Below, one piece after another: positions 37,750 to 43,734 of a DNA stretch of 43,734 nucleotides (the stretch's first letter is position 1; the number at the start of each line of letters is the position of its first letter). The notes under the pieces are model-generated. The model was not told the origin of the DNA. It worked only from the letters and a program-made list of their open reading frames with translations, and made no database searches. The translations under genes were made by a program, and so were the position numbers. This DNA comes from Gammaproteobacteria bacterium (GTDB lineage Bacteria; Pseudomonadota; Gammaproteobacteria; Chromatiales; Chromatiaceae): the NCBI GenBank assembly GCA_011389885.1, contig JAABTK010000033.1, forward strand, positions 1 through 43,734, read 5' to 3'.

Positions 37750-38535
37750 TCAACCCTCCAAAAACATCGCGAAGGCCTGATTCGCCGATGGATTGGCGGT
37801 GTAAACCCCCTTCGAGGTTTCAAGCAAATCCTTGGTGGTGCCAACCGGCCCGAAATCCTGCACCATCTTCTGCGTGGTGTCGAGCACGCCCTCGGTGACC
37901 CGATGGGTGCGCTGCATAATCGCGTCGAGCTGCTCGGTGGTGACCTGGGCCTGCACGATGGCAATCTGAGGCCCGATCTCCTGAATCGCCATCTCCAGTT
38001 TGCCCTGCTGGAGCAGCATGCTGTAGAGCCGCTCATCGAGGCGCTTCTTGGTCTCCCGCGCCCGGCGCAGCAGCGCCTCATTGCCCTCCTTTTCATGGAA
38101 CAGCAGCTCCAACTGCGCCTTGAAGGTCTCCAGATCCGGATACATACGGCCGGCGAACTTAATGGCCTGCACCGACTCCTGCGGCTCCACCTGCTTGGCC
38201 TCCTGATAGATCCCCCGCCCCTCCTTTAGAAACGCCTCGGTCTTGGCCAGCTCCTGGGTGCGCTCCTGGATATGCCCCTCCAGCGGCGACATATTCTTGC
38301 GAATATCCTTAATAATCCGTTGCAGGTCGTCCTTTTGACCGCTCAACTGCTCCCGGGTATGCTCCAGATAACCCACGGGATCCTGTTTCACGGCCGCCTC
38401 GGACCAGGTGAAGCCGGTAGCCGAGACCAGCCCGCGCAGTTCGGCGGTCCAGGCGGGGGCGTAGTGATCCACCGCGTAATAGCTGGAAACCCCAAGGGCG
38501 GCGGCTACGGCAAGGGATGCGACAGTCTTAATCAT
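37750..38535 (-). CDS. Membrane-anchored coiled-coil protein of unknown function
   Basis: A 261-aa protein I do not recognise. One N-terminal hydrophobic segment (about 3-24, KTVASLAVAAALGVSSYYAV) could be an anchor or uncleaved signal. Most of the rest is predicted helix rich in E, K, Q and R (about 70-215, including EGHIQERTQELAKTEAFLK and RARETKKRLDERLYSMLL), suggesting a long coiled coil. Topology is uncertain. A longer frame reaches 38742 through repeats, but ATG 38535 has AGGAG 8-10 nt upstream and a typical start. Nothing in its neighbourhood indicates a pathway. Loose resemblance to PspA-type helical proteins is only structural. Confidence 0.75.
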   Translation of the reverse strand: MIKTVASLAVAAALGVSSYYAVDHYAPAWTAELRGLVSATGFTWSEAAVKQDPVGYLEHTREQLSGQKDDLQRIIKDIRKNMSPLEGHIQERTQELAKTEAFLKEGRGIYQEAKQVEPQESVQAIKFAGRMYPDLETFKAQLELLFHEKEGNEALLRRARETKKRLDERLYSMLLQQGKLEMAIQEIGPQIAIVQAQVTTEQLDAIMQRTHRVTEGVLDTTQKMVQDFGPVGTTKDLLETSKGVYTANPSANQAFAMFLEG

Positions 38536-38653
38536 GGCTCTTCTCCTCTTGTGTGCGGAAAGTGCGGCGGATACTGCCGCCGTCAATTTTGTTATGGCGG
38601 GAGGGGCGAGAGGGTTTGGTCGGATTTTTTTCCAAGCCATCGACATGGCTCGT

Positions 38654-38788
38654 GGGGCCGGTTTGCAACCGCGATCAACCCAACGCCCGTGGGAGCGGTT
38701 TGCAACCGCGATCAACCCAACGCCCGTGGGAGCGGTTTGCAACCGCGATCAACCCAACGCCCGTGGGAGCGGTTTGCAACCGCGATCA
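38654..38788. repeat. 37-nt tandem repeat, about 3.6 copies
   Basis: Units of GGGAGCGGTTTGCAACCGCG followed by ATCAACCCAACGCCCGT start at 38654, 38691, 38728 and 38765. The last is incomplete. Copies are identical except the first few bases of copy 1. Each unit contains the small palindrome GCGGTTTGCAACCGC. It is not CRISPR, because there are no variable spacers. Confidence 0.92.
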
Positions 38789-38851
38789 GCCGCGCCAGCG
38801 GCTTGGTCCGGGCGTTTGCGCCGAATCAAAGGCCGTCATCGCGGATGCAAT
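38776..38851. repeat. 76-nt direct repeat flanking the hipA module, left copy
   Basis: It reads from GCAACCGCGATCAGCCGCGC to GCGGATGCAAT. It is matched at 41231-41306 with one mismatch seen (T/G in GGCCGTCAT versus GGCCGGCAT). Same orientation. Confidence 0.9.
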
Positions 38852-38869
38852 TTCGTCACCGCGTCGATA

Positions 38870-39133
38870 TGGAACGCGCGACGCGCCCTCATCGATATGC
38901 TAGGCGAGTGCTATCCGAAAGAGAGCGACCGGGTCGATCTCTTCTATGCCATCCTCCACTGCCATGGCTGGATCGAGAGCACTGACCGCTGGGTCGCCAT
39001 CCGTTTGGAGCCGTTGCAGCAACCGAGCCGACGACGCGCCCAGGAACAGCTCTGTCGAAAACTCACCGGCCTCGGCGCGAAGATCCCCGGCGGGAAATCG
39101 CTGCGGATTGAGGCGGGCAATACCCCTCTATAA
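38870..39133 (+). pseudogene. C-terminal remnant of an unidentified protein
   Basis: In one frame an apparently protein-like sequence of about 85 residues (LGECYPKESDRVDLFYAILH, then SRRRAQEQLCRKLTGLGAKI) ends at TAA 39131-39133. The frame continues leftward into the tandem repeats without a plausible start, so only a gene end seems to survive. I do not recognise the family with confidence. A transposase-like or other mobile-element origin is possible from context. It may instead be a small real gene starting at an internal ATG near 38896. Confidence 0.4.
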
Positions 39134-39364
39134 TATACGTATTTAGGGGTGTCCAAAAAATAGGGGCGTTTTGGCTGATTTTTGGGAGGTCTGTACTCAA
39201 GAAGACCCCAAGCATCGATTCAGCCATGCTGGTTACGCGAGCCGCAACAGCTCGGCTTTCGCCGAGCGACGCAAAGGCAGGCCTTTGCACTCCGAGCGGT
39301 ATGGCCGGCATTGTGATCTAAGCCTCCAAGGACCTGCCTGCCCACAGCTCATAGAGACAAAAAA

Positions 39365-39378
39365 GCTATTTTAATGGC
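39365..39378. promoter_or_regulatory. Operator-like palindrome 1 upstream of hipA
   Basis: GCTATTTTAATGGC is a near-palindrome, GCTAT-N4-ATRGC. Its centre is 43 bp from that of the second site, about four helical turns. It is a plausible binding site for the XRE regulator encoded in the operon. Confidence 0.5.
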
Positions 39379-39407
39379 TAAATATTGGGCAGAAAGACAG
39401 ATACTAA

Positions 39408-39421
39408 GCTATCATAATAGC
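39408..39421. promoter_or_regulatory. Operator-like palindrome 2 abutting the hipA start
   Basis: GCTATCATAATAGC has perfect 5-bp half-sites, GCTAT and ATAGC, around a 4-nt centre. It ends two bases before the ATG at 39423 and leaves no room for a Shine-Dalgarno sequence, so binding here would block transcription start or translation. Confidence 0.55.
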
Positions 39422-39422
39422 C

Positions 39423-40718
39423 ATGTTAGCCCATATAGAAATCTTCGTGGACAACGCCTGGCGGCTCGCCGCAACCTTGCGCGCCTCTAGCGAGAAGGAG
39501 GCGACCAAGGGGATTGGCGGGCGGTGCTGGTTCGAGTATGAGCAGGGCTACGTTGTCGAGTACATGCAGCAGGGGGATCTGGCGGGGCTCTCCGCAGTGT
39601 CGGTGCGGCATCCGGTGTCCCTGGAGCTGACGCATGGCGACCACTGGCCCGCCTTCGTGCTGGATCTTCTTCCCGGGGGTCATGCCCGCCGGTTCTGGCT
39701 GAACCGGCTGCCTGAGGTGCAGATGGACGGCCCCGGCGCGGACTGGGCGCTGCTGCTCAGGGGCGGGGGCAACCCTCCCGGAAACCTGCGCATTGGAGAG
39801 GCGGCGCAGGGCTTCAGCCATCGCGACCACCCGGGTTTCGCCCTGGAGGATATCCTCGCCCGCAAGGAGCACTTCATCGAATACGCAGAACAGGCGGGGG
39901 CCGCAGTGGCGGGCTCCTCCGGCGCCCAGGGCGACGCGCCCAAGTTCCTGCTAGTGCGGGACCGAAACGACCGTTGGCACGCGGACGGGGCGATTACCGA
40001 TGATCGCATCGCCGAGCACTGGCTGGTCAAACTGCCTCGCGGTTCAAGGGATTCCGACCGGCGAATCCTGCGTAACGAGGCGGCCTACATGGCGGTCGCC
40101 GGCGAGGTTGGGCTGAGGGTGCATGAGGCCTCGCCGGTCTGGCGGGAAAACGCCCTGTTCATCCCCCGTTTCGATCGTCGGGTCACCCCGCAGGGCGTGG
40201 AACGCTACGGCCTGGAGAGCCTGCTGTCCGCCGCCGGCGTCGCCGAGTTCGGGGCGAAGCGGAATCATGATGTCTTCTGCGAGGCCCTCGCCCGCTACTC
40301 CACCCAGCCTGCCTCGGATCTGCTGGAGTACCTGCTCCGCGACGCCCTCAACTTCGCCCTGGGAAACACGGACAATCACGGCCGCAATCAGGCGCTCTTG
40401 AAACGCCCCGACGGCTCGGTGCGCCTCTCCCCGCTCTACGATTTCGCCCCCATGTTCCTCGACGAACAGGGCATCGCCCGCGCCACCCGTTGGGCGCGCG
40501 CCCTCGAAGAGCCGGGAAGCCCCCCTGATTGGGCTGCGGTTTGCGACCAACTAGCAGACTCGCACTCGGTTGAAGGGCTTCGTCAAGGGCTGTCGATCTG
40601 GGCGGATCGATTCGAACAACTGCCGCGAGTCATGGCCGATTGCGGCGTCGATCAGGAAATCATCACCCTGCGCCATCCCCGCATCGATGCCATCGCCCAA
40701 TCCCTGCACCGGCTCTGA
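39423..40718 (+). CDS. HipA-family serine/threonine kinase (toxin-like)
   Basis: A 431-aa HipA-like kinase. Seen: an N-terminal Couple_hipA-like region (1-110), the phosphate-binding loop SSGAQGDAPKFLL (165-177), HWLVKLPRG with the ATP-contacting Lys, NEAAYMAVAGEVGL, the catalytic N315-T-D317-N-H-G-R-N322 and the metal-binding D340 (SPLYDFAPM). Active-site residues are intact. HipA kinases phosphorylate targets such as glutamyl-tRNA synthetase and slow growth. The target here is unknown. Unlike the hipBA order, the HTH partner gene is downstream (14-nt gap). The ATG at 39423 lacks a Shine-Dalgarno and touches a palindrome, so the mRNA may be leaderless or the true start may be a little downstream. 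Confidence 0.88.
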   Translation: MLAHIEIFVDNAWRLAATLRASSEKEATKGIGGRCWFEYEQGYVVEYMQQGDLAGLSAVSVRHPVSLELTHGDHWPAFVLDLLPGGHARRFWLNRLPEVQMDGPGADWALLLRGGGNPPGNLRIGEAAQGFSHRDHPGFALEDILARKEHFIEYAEQAGAAVAGSSGAQGDAPKFLLVRDRNDRWHADGAITDDRIAEHWLVKLPRGSRDSDRRILRNEAAYMAVAGEVGLRVHEASPVWRENALFIPRFDRRVTPQGVERYGLESLLSAAGVAEFGAKRNHDVFCEALARYSTQPASDLLEYLLRDALNFALGNTDNHGRNQALLKRPDGSVRLSPLYDFAPMFLDEQGIARATRWARALEEPGSPPDWAAVCDQLADSHSVEGLRQGLSIWADRFEQLPRVMADCGVDQEIITLRHPRIDAIAQSLHRL

Positions 40719-40732
40719 CGAGCACCCGCGCC

Positions 40733-41023
40733 ATGCCCCGCAACAAGAAACTCACCCCCGAGCAACTGCACCAACTCCGCGTCGCCTTCCATCAGGCCTG
40801 CGACCAGGGCGTGCCCCTGGCCGAAGCGGTGCGCACCATGCGCCGCATCAGCGGTCTGGATCAAACCGGATTCGCCCGTCTGCTCGGCATCGCGCCACGG
40901 GCGCTAATGGAGATCGAGCGCGGGCGGGGCAACCCGACCCTCAAGACCCTGGAAAAACTCGGCAGGCCTTTTGGGTTAACGGTGGGGTTCGTGCGGGAAC
41001 ACCGCGAGGAAGAAAGCGGGTGA
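40733..41023 (+). CDS. XRE-family HTH regulator (HipB-like antitoxin)
   Basis: A 96-aa DNA-binding protein. The helix-turn-helix spans about 43-72 (LDQTGFARLLGIAPRALMEI, then ERGRGNPTLKTLEKLG). It has a basic N-terminus and a short acidic C-terminal tail. It follows the HipA-like gene by 14 nt, so the two form a toxin-antitoxin-like pair in reversed order. It probably binds the palindromes at 39365-39421 to repress its own operon and neutralises the kinase, both inferred. A longer frame from 40640 overlaps hipA. ATG 40733 (MPRNKK) is the natural start. Confidence 0.85.
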   Translation: MPRNKKLTPEQLHQLRVAFHQACDQGVPLAEAVRTMRRISGLDQTGFARLLGIAPRALMEIERGRGNPTLKTLEKLGRPFGLTVGFVREHREEESG

Positions 41024-41230
41024 AGAACGGAACGGCTTGCCAGGGTTCGCTTTCGCGTAAAAACCAGGGGGCTACCGCCCCTTGGGGTCCCATCGACCGT
41101 GCCAAGCACCGGAAAAATCTAAGAAGGGTCACATCCTGGCGAGACGAAAACCAACGTTACTTTCGCTGACGCCGGGCGTGATGCTATTACGGTCAGCGGA
41201 GCGCAACCACCTCGGAAGATTGGTCCACGA

Positions 41231-41306
41231 GCAACCGCGATCAGCCGCGCCAGCGGCTTGGTCCGGGCGTTTGCGCCGAATCAAAGGCCGGCATCGCGGA
41301 TGCAAT
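41231..41306. repeat. 76-nt direct repeat flanking the hipA module, right copy
   Basis: Matches 38776-38851 in the same orientation with a single difference seen. Together the two copies bracket about 2.4 kb holding the gene remnant, the hipA-like gene and the XRE gene. Confidence 0.9.
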
Positions 41307-41394
41307 CCGCTCCCACGCAGCACCGTAGTCATCGCGGCTGCAATCCGCTCCCACGCAGCACCGTAGTCATCGCGGCTGCAATCCGCTGCCACGC
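41292..41394. repeat. 38-nt tandem repeat, 2.7 copies
   Basis: Units beginning CATCGCGG at 41292, 41330 and 41368 carry TGCAATCCGCTCCCACGCAG followed by CACCGTAGT. Related to the units at 15125-15185. Confidence 0.85.
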
Positions 41395-41497
41395 CGACCC
41401 GCGGAGCAAGCCCGGCCCAAAGCAAAAAATACCGACCATTTCCCCCATCCCCTCCCGCCATGGTTAAATTGACCCCACAGTCGAAAGGAGAACAACC

Positions 41498-42130
41498 ATG
41501 ATCCGCCCCGCCCTACTCACCGCCCTGCTGCTTGTCGCCGGCCTGCCGGCCCATGCCGGCGACGCCCTCACCCGCATTTGCCTGCCCGGCGACCACTGCC
41601 CCATCGGCGAAGCCCTGGGCGACCCGACCCAGGCGGGCTCGACGCGACAAACCAAAGGGGCCTCGCCCAAAGGCGTTTACATCGACCCCAACCGGGCCCC
41701 GCGCCTGGGGGCGCTGGTGCTGTTCGATTTCGACCAAGACCGCCTGAAATCCGTGTCCAAGCCCTTTCTACGCCGGCTCGCCGAGGAACTGCTGCGGGGC
41801 GAGCTGCAAGACGCGCAAATCTCCATCGGCGGCCATGCGGATACCCAAGGCCCCGAAGCGCATAACCTTAAGCTCTCCCGCCGCCGCGCCGAGGCGGTGG
41901 AACGCTTTCTGACGGCCCAAGGGGTGGCGCAAACTCGACTGCGCATCGAGGCCTACGGCGAAGACAGCTCGATCTGCCCCAATGACACCGAAACCCAGCG
42001 GGCCTGGAACCGCCGGGTGGAATTCATGCGCACCGGCACCCTAGATGAGCGCAAGCGCCTGATTCGCAGCTTCGAGGCCGTACCGGGCAACCGGTTCCAA
42101 GGCGACTGCAACCGTCCGCCGCGGGCCTAG
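41498..42130 (+). CDS. Periplasmic OmpA-domain protein
   Basis: A 210-aa exported protein. The signal peptide (about 1-20, MIRPALLTALLLVAGLPAHA) ends in AHA. A short Cys-containing segment (CLPGDHC) follows, then a C-terminal OmpA-like peptidoglycan-binding domain (about 70-180, LVLFDFDQDRLK, IGGHADTQGPEAHNLKLSRRRA, IEAYGEDSSICP). No lipobox, so it is probably soluble in the periplasm. AAAGGAG lies 7 nt before the ATG. The next gene (caspase-FGE lipoprotein) is 111 nt away in the same direction, separated by a hairpin that may weaken read-through. Confidence 0.9.
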   Translation: MIRPALLTALLLVAGLPAHAGDALTRICLPGDHCPIGEALGDPTQAGSTRQTKGASPKGVYIDPNRAPRLGALVLFDFDQDRLKSVSKPFLRRLAEELLRGELQDAQISIGGHADTQGPEAHNLKLSRRRAEAVERFLTAQGVAQTRLRIEAYGEDSSICPNDTETQRAWNRRVEFMRTGTLDERKRLIRSFEAVPGNRFQGDCNRPPRA

Positions 42131-42141
42131 CACTTCACCCC

Positions 42142-42174
42142 AGGAGTGGCAGTCCTCCAAGGACTGCCACTCCT
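42142..42174. repeat. AGGAGTGGCAGTCCT hairpin repeat, copy 2
   Basis: Identical 15-bp stem and CCA loop to 37487-37519. It lies 12 nt beyond the OmpA-domain stop codon, where it could act as an RNA hairpin, but no T-run follows. Confidence 0.9.
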
Positions 42175-42241
42175 CAGCGTATCCACATTAAAGAAAACAA
42201 TGAGCAAACGGCCGCCCCGACCGATGGAGAGACAACCGACT

Positions 42242-43734
42242 ATGCACAAACACCCCATCCCGCTCGCGCCGCTGCTCGTCGCCGCCCTCCTCGCCCTCAC
42301 CGCCGGCTGCACCAGCGCCCCCGAGCGCGCCGCCAAGACCACCGCCGCCCAACCGGCCCCGGCGCCGCTGGAGTGGCCGAGCCCCGCAGCGGCCCAGCAA
42401 GGCGAGCGCAAGGCCCTGGTGATCGGCAACACCGCCTACCTCGGCAACTGGTCCCTGGGCGAAAACCCCCTCAACGACGCCGAAGACATCGCCGCCGCCC
42501 TGGCCCGCGTGGGCTTCGCCGGCCAGGTCACGCTGCTGCAAAACCTCGATAAGCGCCGCTTCAAGGGCGCGGTGCGGGATTTCTCCAAAGGCATTCGGCC
42601 AGGCGACGAAGTCGTGTTCTACTACTCCGGCCACGGCGTGCAATACGGCGGGCGCAACTACCTGATCCCGCTGGGGGCGGTGCGCCAAGTGGCGGTGAAG
42701 GAGCACATCGACGACGAGGCCGTCTCGCTCGACTATGTGCTCGACGCCCTGAAACAAGCCCGCGTCACGGTGGCGGTAATCGACGCCTGCCGCGACAACC
42801 CCTTCAAAGGCCTGTTCAAGGGCAGCGCAACACCCGGCCTGATCGACGAGGGCGGCCCCGACGGCGCCCTAGTGGCCTACGCCACCGAACCGGGCCGTCA
42901 GGCCCAAGTGGGCAAGGGCCGCAACAGCCCCTATGTGGTGCGACTCAAACAGGAGATCCTGCGCCCGGGGCAGGACGCCTTCGACCTCTTCACCCGAGTG
43001 CGCGCCGGCGTCAGCCAGGACACCCTGGGGACGCAAAAGCCCGAATTCCACTCCCGGCTCAACGGGCGCTTCTGCTTCAGCGCCTGCGAACCGCCCGAAG
43101 ACCCGCAACGGCTCGAACTGGCACGCAAGGTGGCCGAGCTGGAGGCGCAACTGGCCGAGGCCGAGCAACCGCCTGCGCCGATAGACGCCCCCCCGGGGCC
43201 TGTCGCCCGCACGACGGCGCCCGCGCTTTCCTCCGCGGCGCCGGCCCAGGCCCCGATGACTGGCGCCGACCAAGCGCCCGAACCAACGCCGCCCCCGGTC
43301 GGCAACAGCCAATCCCGCCGCAACCCCGACACCGGGCTGCAAGAGATCCGTGATCGGCTAAAGGGCGGCGGCTACGGGCCCTGGATGGCGGCGCTGCCCG
43401 GCGGGCGCTTTCGCATGGGCGACATCCAGGGCGGCGGACACAGCGACGAACAGCCGGTGCATGAGGTGCGCGTGGGGCCCTTTCATATCGGCAAATACGA
43501 GGTCACCAATGCGGAGTTCGCGGCCTTTTTGAACGCGCGGGGGCGCAGCCCGACTCAGGGCCAGCCCTGGTTCGAGACCCAGGCCGAAGACAGCGATAGC
43601 CGTATCATCGAGCGCGATGGACGCTTCGTCGTAGAATCGGGCTACGCGGACCACCCGGTGATCGAAGTCTCCTGGTACGGGGCCACGGCCTACGCCGAGT
43701 GGATGGGCGAACAGACCGGCCAAGGCTATCGATT
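42242..43734 (+). CDS. Lipoprotein with caspase-like and formylglycine-generating-enzyme-like domains, 3' end cut
   Basis: At least 497 codons, open to the window end. The signal peptide with lipobox TAGC (C23) predicts a lipoprotein. A peptidase C14 caspase-like domain (about 55-275) keeps the catalytic pair H131 (FYYSGHGVQYGG) and C183 (VIDACRDNPF), preceded by ALVIGNTAYLG. A Glu/Ala-rich helix and a Pro/Ala-rich linker (about 285-365) lead to an FGE-sulfatase (SUMF1-like) domain from about 375 (LPGGRFRMGD, VHEVRVGPFHIGKYEVTNAEF, HPVIEVSWYGATAYAEWM). The ATG at 42242 has GGAGAG about 13 nt upstream. Its substrate and role are unknown. Such fusions are sometimes called orthocaspase-like or SUMF1 modules. 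Confidence 0.9.
   Translation, partial: MHKHPIPLAPLLVAALLALTAGCTSAPERAAKTTAAQPAPAPLEWPSPAAAQQGERKALVIGNTAYLGNWSLGENPLNDAEDIAAALARVGFAGQVTLLQNLDKRRFKGAVRDFSKGIRPGDEVVFYYSGHGVQYGGRNYLIPLGAVRQVAVKEHIDDEAVSLDYVLDALKQARVTVAVIDACRDNPFKGLFKGSATPGLIDEGGPDGALVAYATEPGRQAQVGKGRNSPYVVRLKQEILRPGQDAFDLFTRVRAGVSQDTLGTQKPEFHSRLNGRFCFSACEPPEDPQRLELARKVAELEAQLAEAEQPPAPIDAPPGPVARTTAPALSSAAPAQAPMTGADQAPEPTPPPVGNSQSRRNPDTGLQEIRDRLKGGGYGPWMAALPGGRFRMGDIQGGGHSDEQPVHEVRVGPFHIGKYEVTNAEFAAFLNARGRSPTQGQPWFETQAEDSDSRIIERDGRFVVESGYADHPVIEVSWYGATAYAEWMGEQTGQGYR

Larger units (their letters stand above)
38536..39422. other. 887-nt region with tandem repeats, a gene remnant and the hipA promoter
   Basis: From left to right: the upstream region of the coiled-coil gene, a 37-nt tandem array (38654-38788), a 76-nt repeat shared with 41231-41306 (38776-38851), a short coding remnant (about 38870-39133), and an AT-rich stretch with two palindromic sites before the hipA start (39365-39421). 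Confidence 0.7.
41024..41497. other. 474-nt intergenic region with REP-like repeats
   Basis: It contains the right copy of the 76-nt repeat (41231-41306) and three 38-nt CATCGCGGCTGCAATCCGC units (41292-41394). The last 30 bases hold the promoter-proximal region and AAAGGAG ribosome binding site of the OmpA-domain gene. No gene was recognised. Confidence 0.65.

Noticed and set aside
38654-38788. Possible CRISPR array
   Set aside because: The period equals the repeat length (37 nt) and copies are contiguous. There are no variable spacers and no cas genes.
41292-41394. Possible CRISPR array
   Set aside because: Tandem 38-nt units without spacers, matching REP-like units elsewhere.
42188-43723. 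Minus-strand frames opposite the caspase-FGE gene
   Set aside because: Shadows of the plus-strand gene, which has a signal peptide, catalytic residues and two recognisable domains.

Overview
The window is GC-rich DNA from what looks like a gammaproteobacterium, most likely a sulfur-oxidising or phototrophic relative of the Chromatiales. I infer this from the gene families (IlvC/IlvI/IlvN, NudF, YjjV-type TatD, Mrp-like antiporter), from the bacteriophytochrome with its heme oxygenase, and from the many short palindromic repeats between genes. The taxonomic placement is an inference and no rRNA or tRNA gene was seen.

Left part (499-9861, all minus strand): a tightly packed seven-gene operon. 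In transcription order it encodes a soluble [NiFe] hydrogenase small and large subunit, a hydrogenase maturation peptidase, a PAS histidine kinase with receiver and a Cys-rich tail, a Cache-domain histidine kinase, a CheY-like receiver, and a GAF-PAS class III adenylate cyclase. Genes overlap or nearly touch. The simplest reading is a hydrogen-responsive signalling pathway ending in phosphotransfer and cAMP. After a repeat-filled gap comes a minus-strand housekeeping operon (10823-13952): nudF, a TatD-type hydrolase, a DAGK-type lipid kinase and a calcineurin-like phosphoesterase. A secreted thioredoxin-like protein (14579-15058, plus) follows.

Middle part: the branched-chain amino acid operon ilvI-ilvN and ilvC (15261-18863, minus) is followed by a plus-strand light-sensing operon (19207-25842). 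This encodes heme oxygenase, a 1527-residue CheB-CheR-PAS-GGDEF-EAL fusion, and a phytochrome photosensory core with no output domain. The three genes overlap, so the phytochrome probably acts on the fusion protein or another partner in trans. A large Mrp-like cation/proton antiporter operon (27487-34387, minus) contains E, F, G, a DUF4040-B fusion, C, and three different antiporter-like (NuoL/M/N-type) subunits instead of a canonical MrpA. An OmpA-type lipoprotein gene lies just downstream.

Right part: a DUF938 methyltransferase-like gene (plus), a citramalate/isopropylmalate synthase gene (minus), a coiled-coil protein of unknown role (minus), a HipA-type kinase with a downstream XRE regulator (plus) preceded by two palindromic operator-like sites and flanked by 76-nt direct repeats, a periplasmic OmpA-domain protein, and a lipoprotein joining a caspase-like domain to a formylglycine-generating-enzyme-like domain, cut by the window end.

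The intergenic regions are unusually rich in dispersed repeats of at least six families, several with inverted-repeat ends like small non-autonomous mobile elements. Most gaps over 300 bases are made largely of these and hold no convincing gene.
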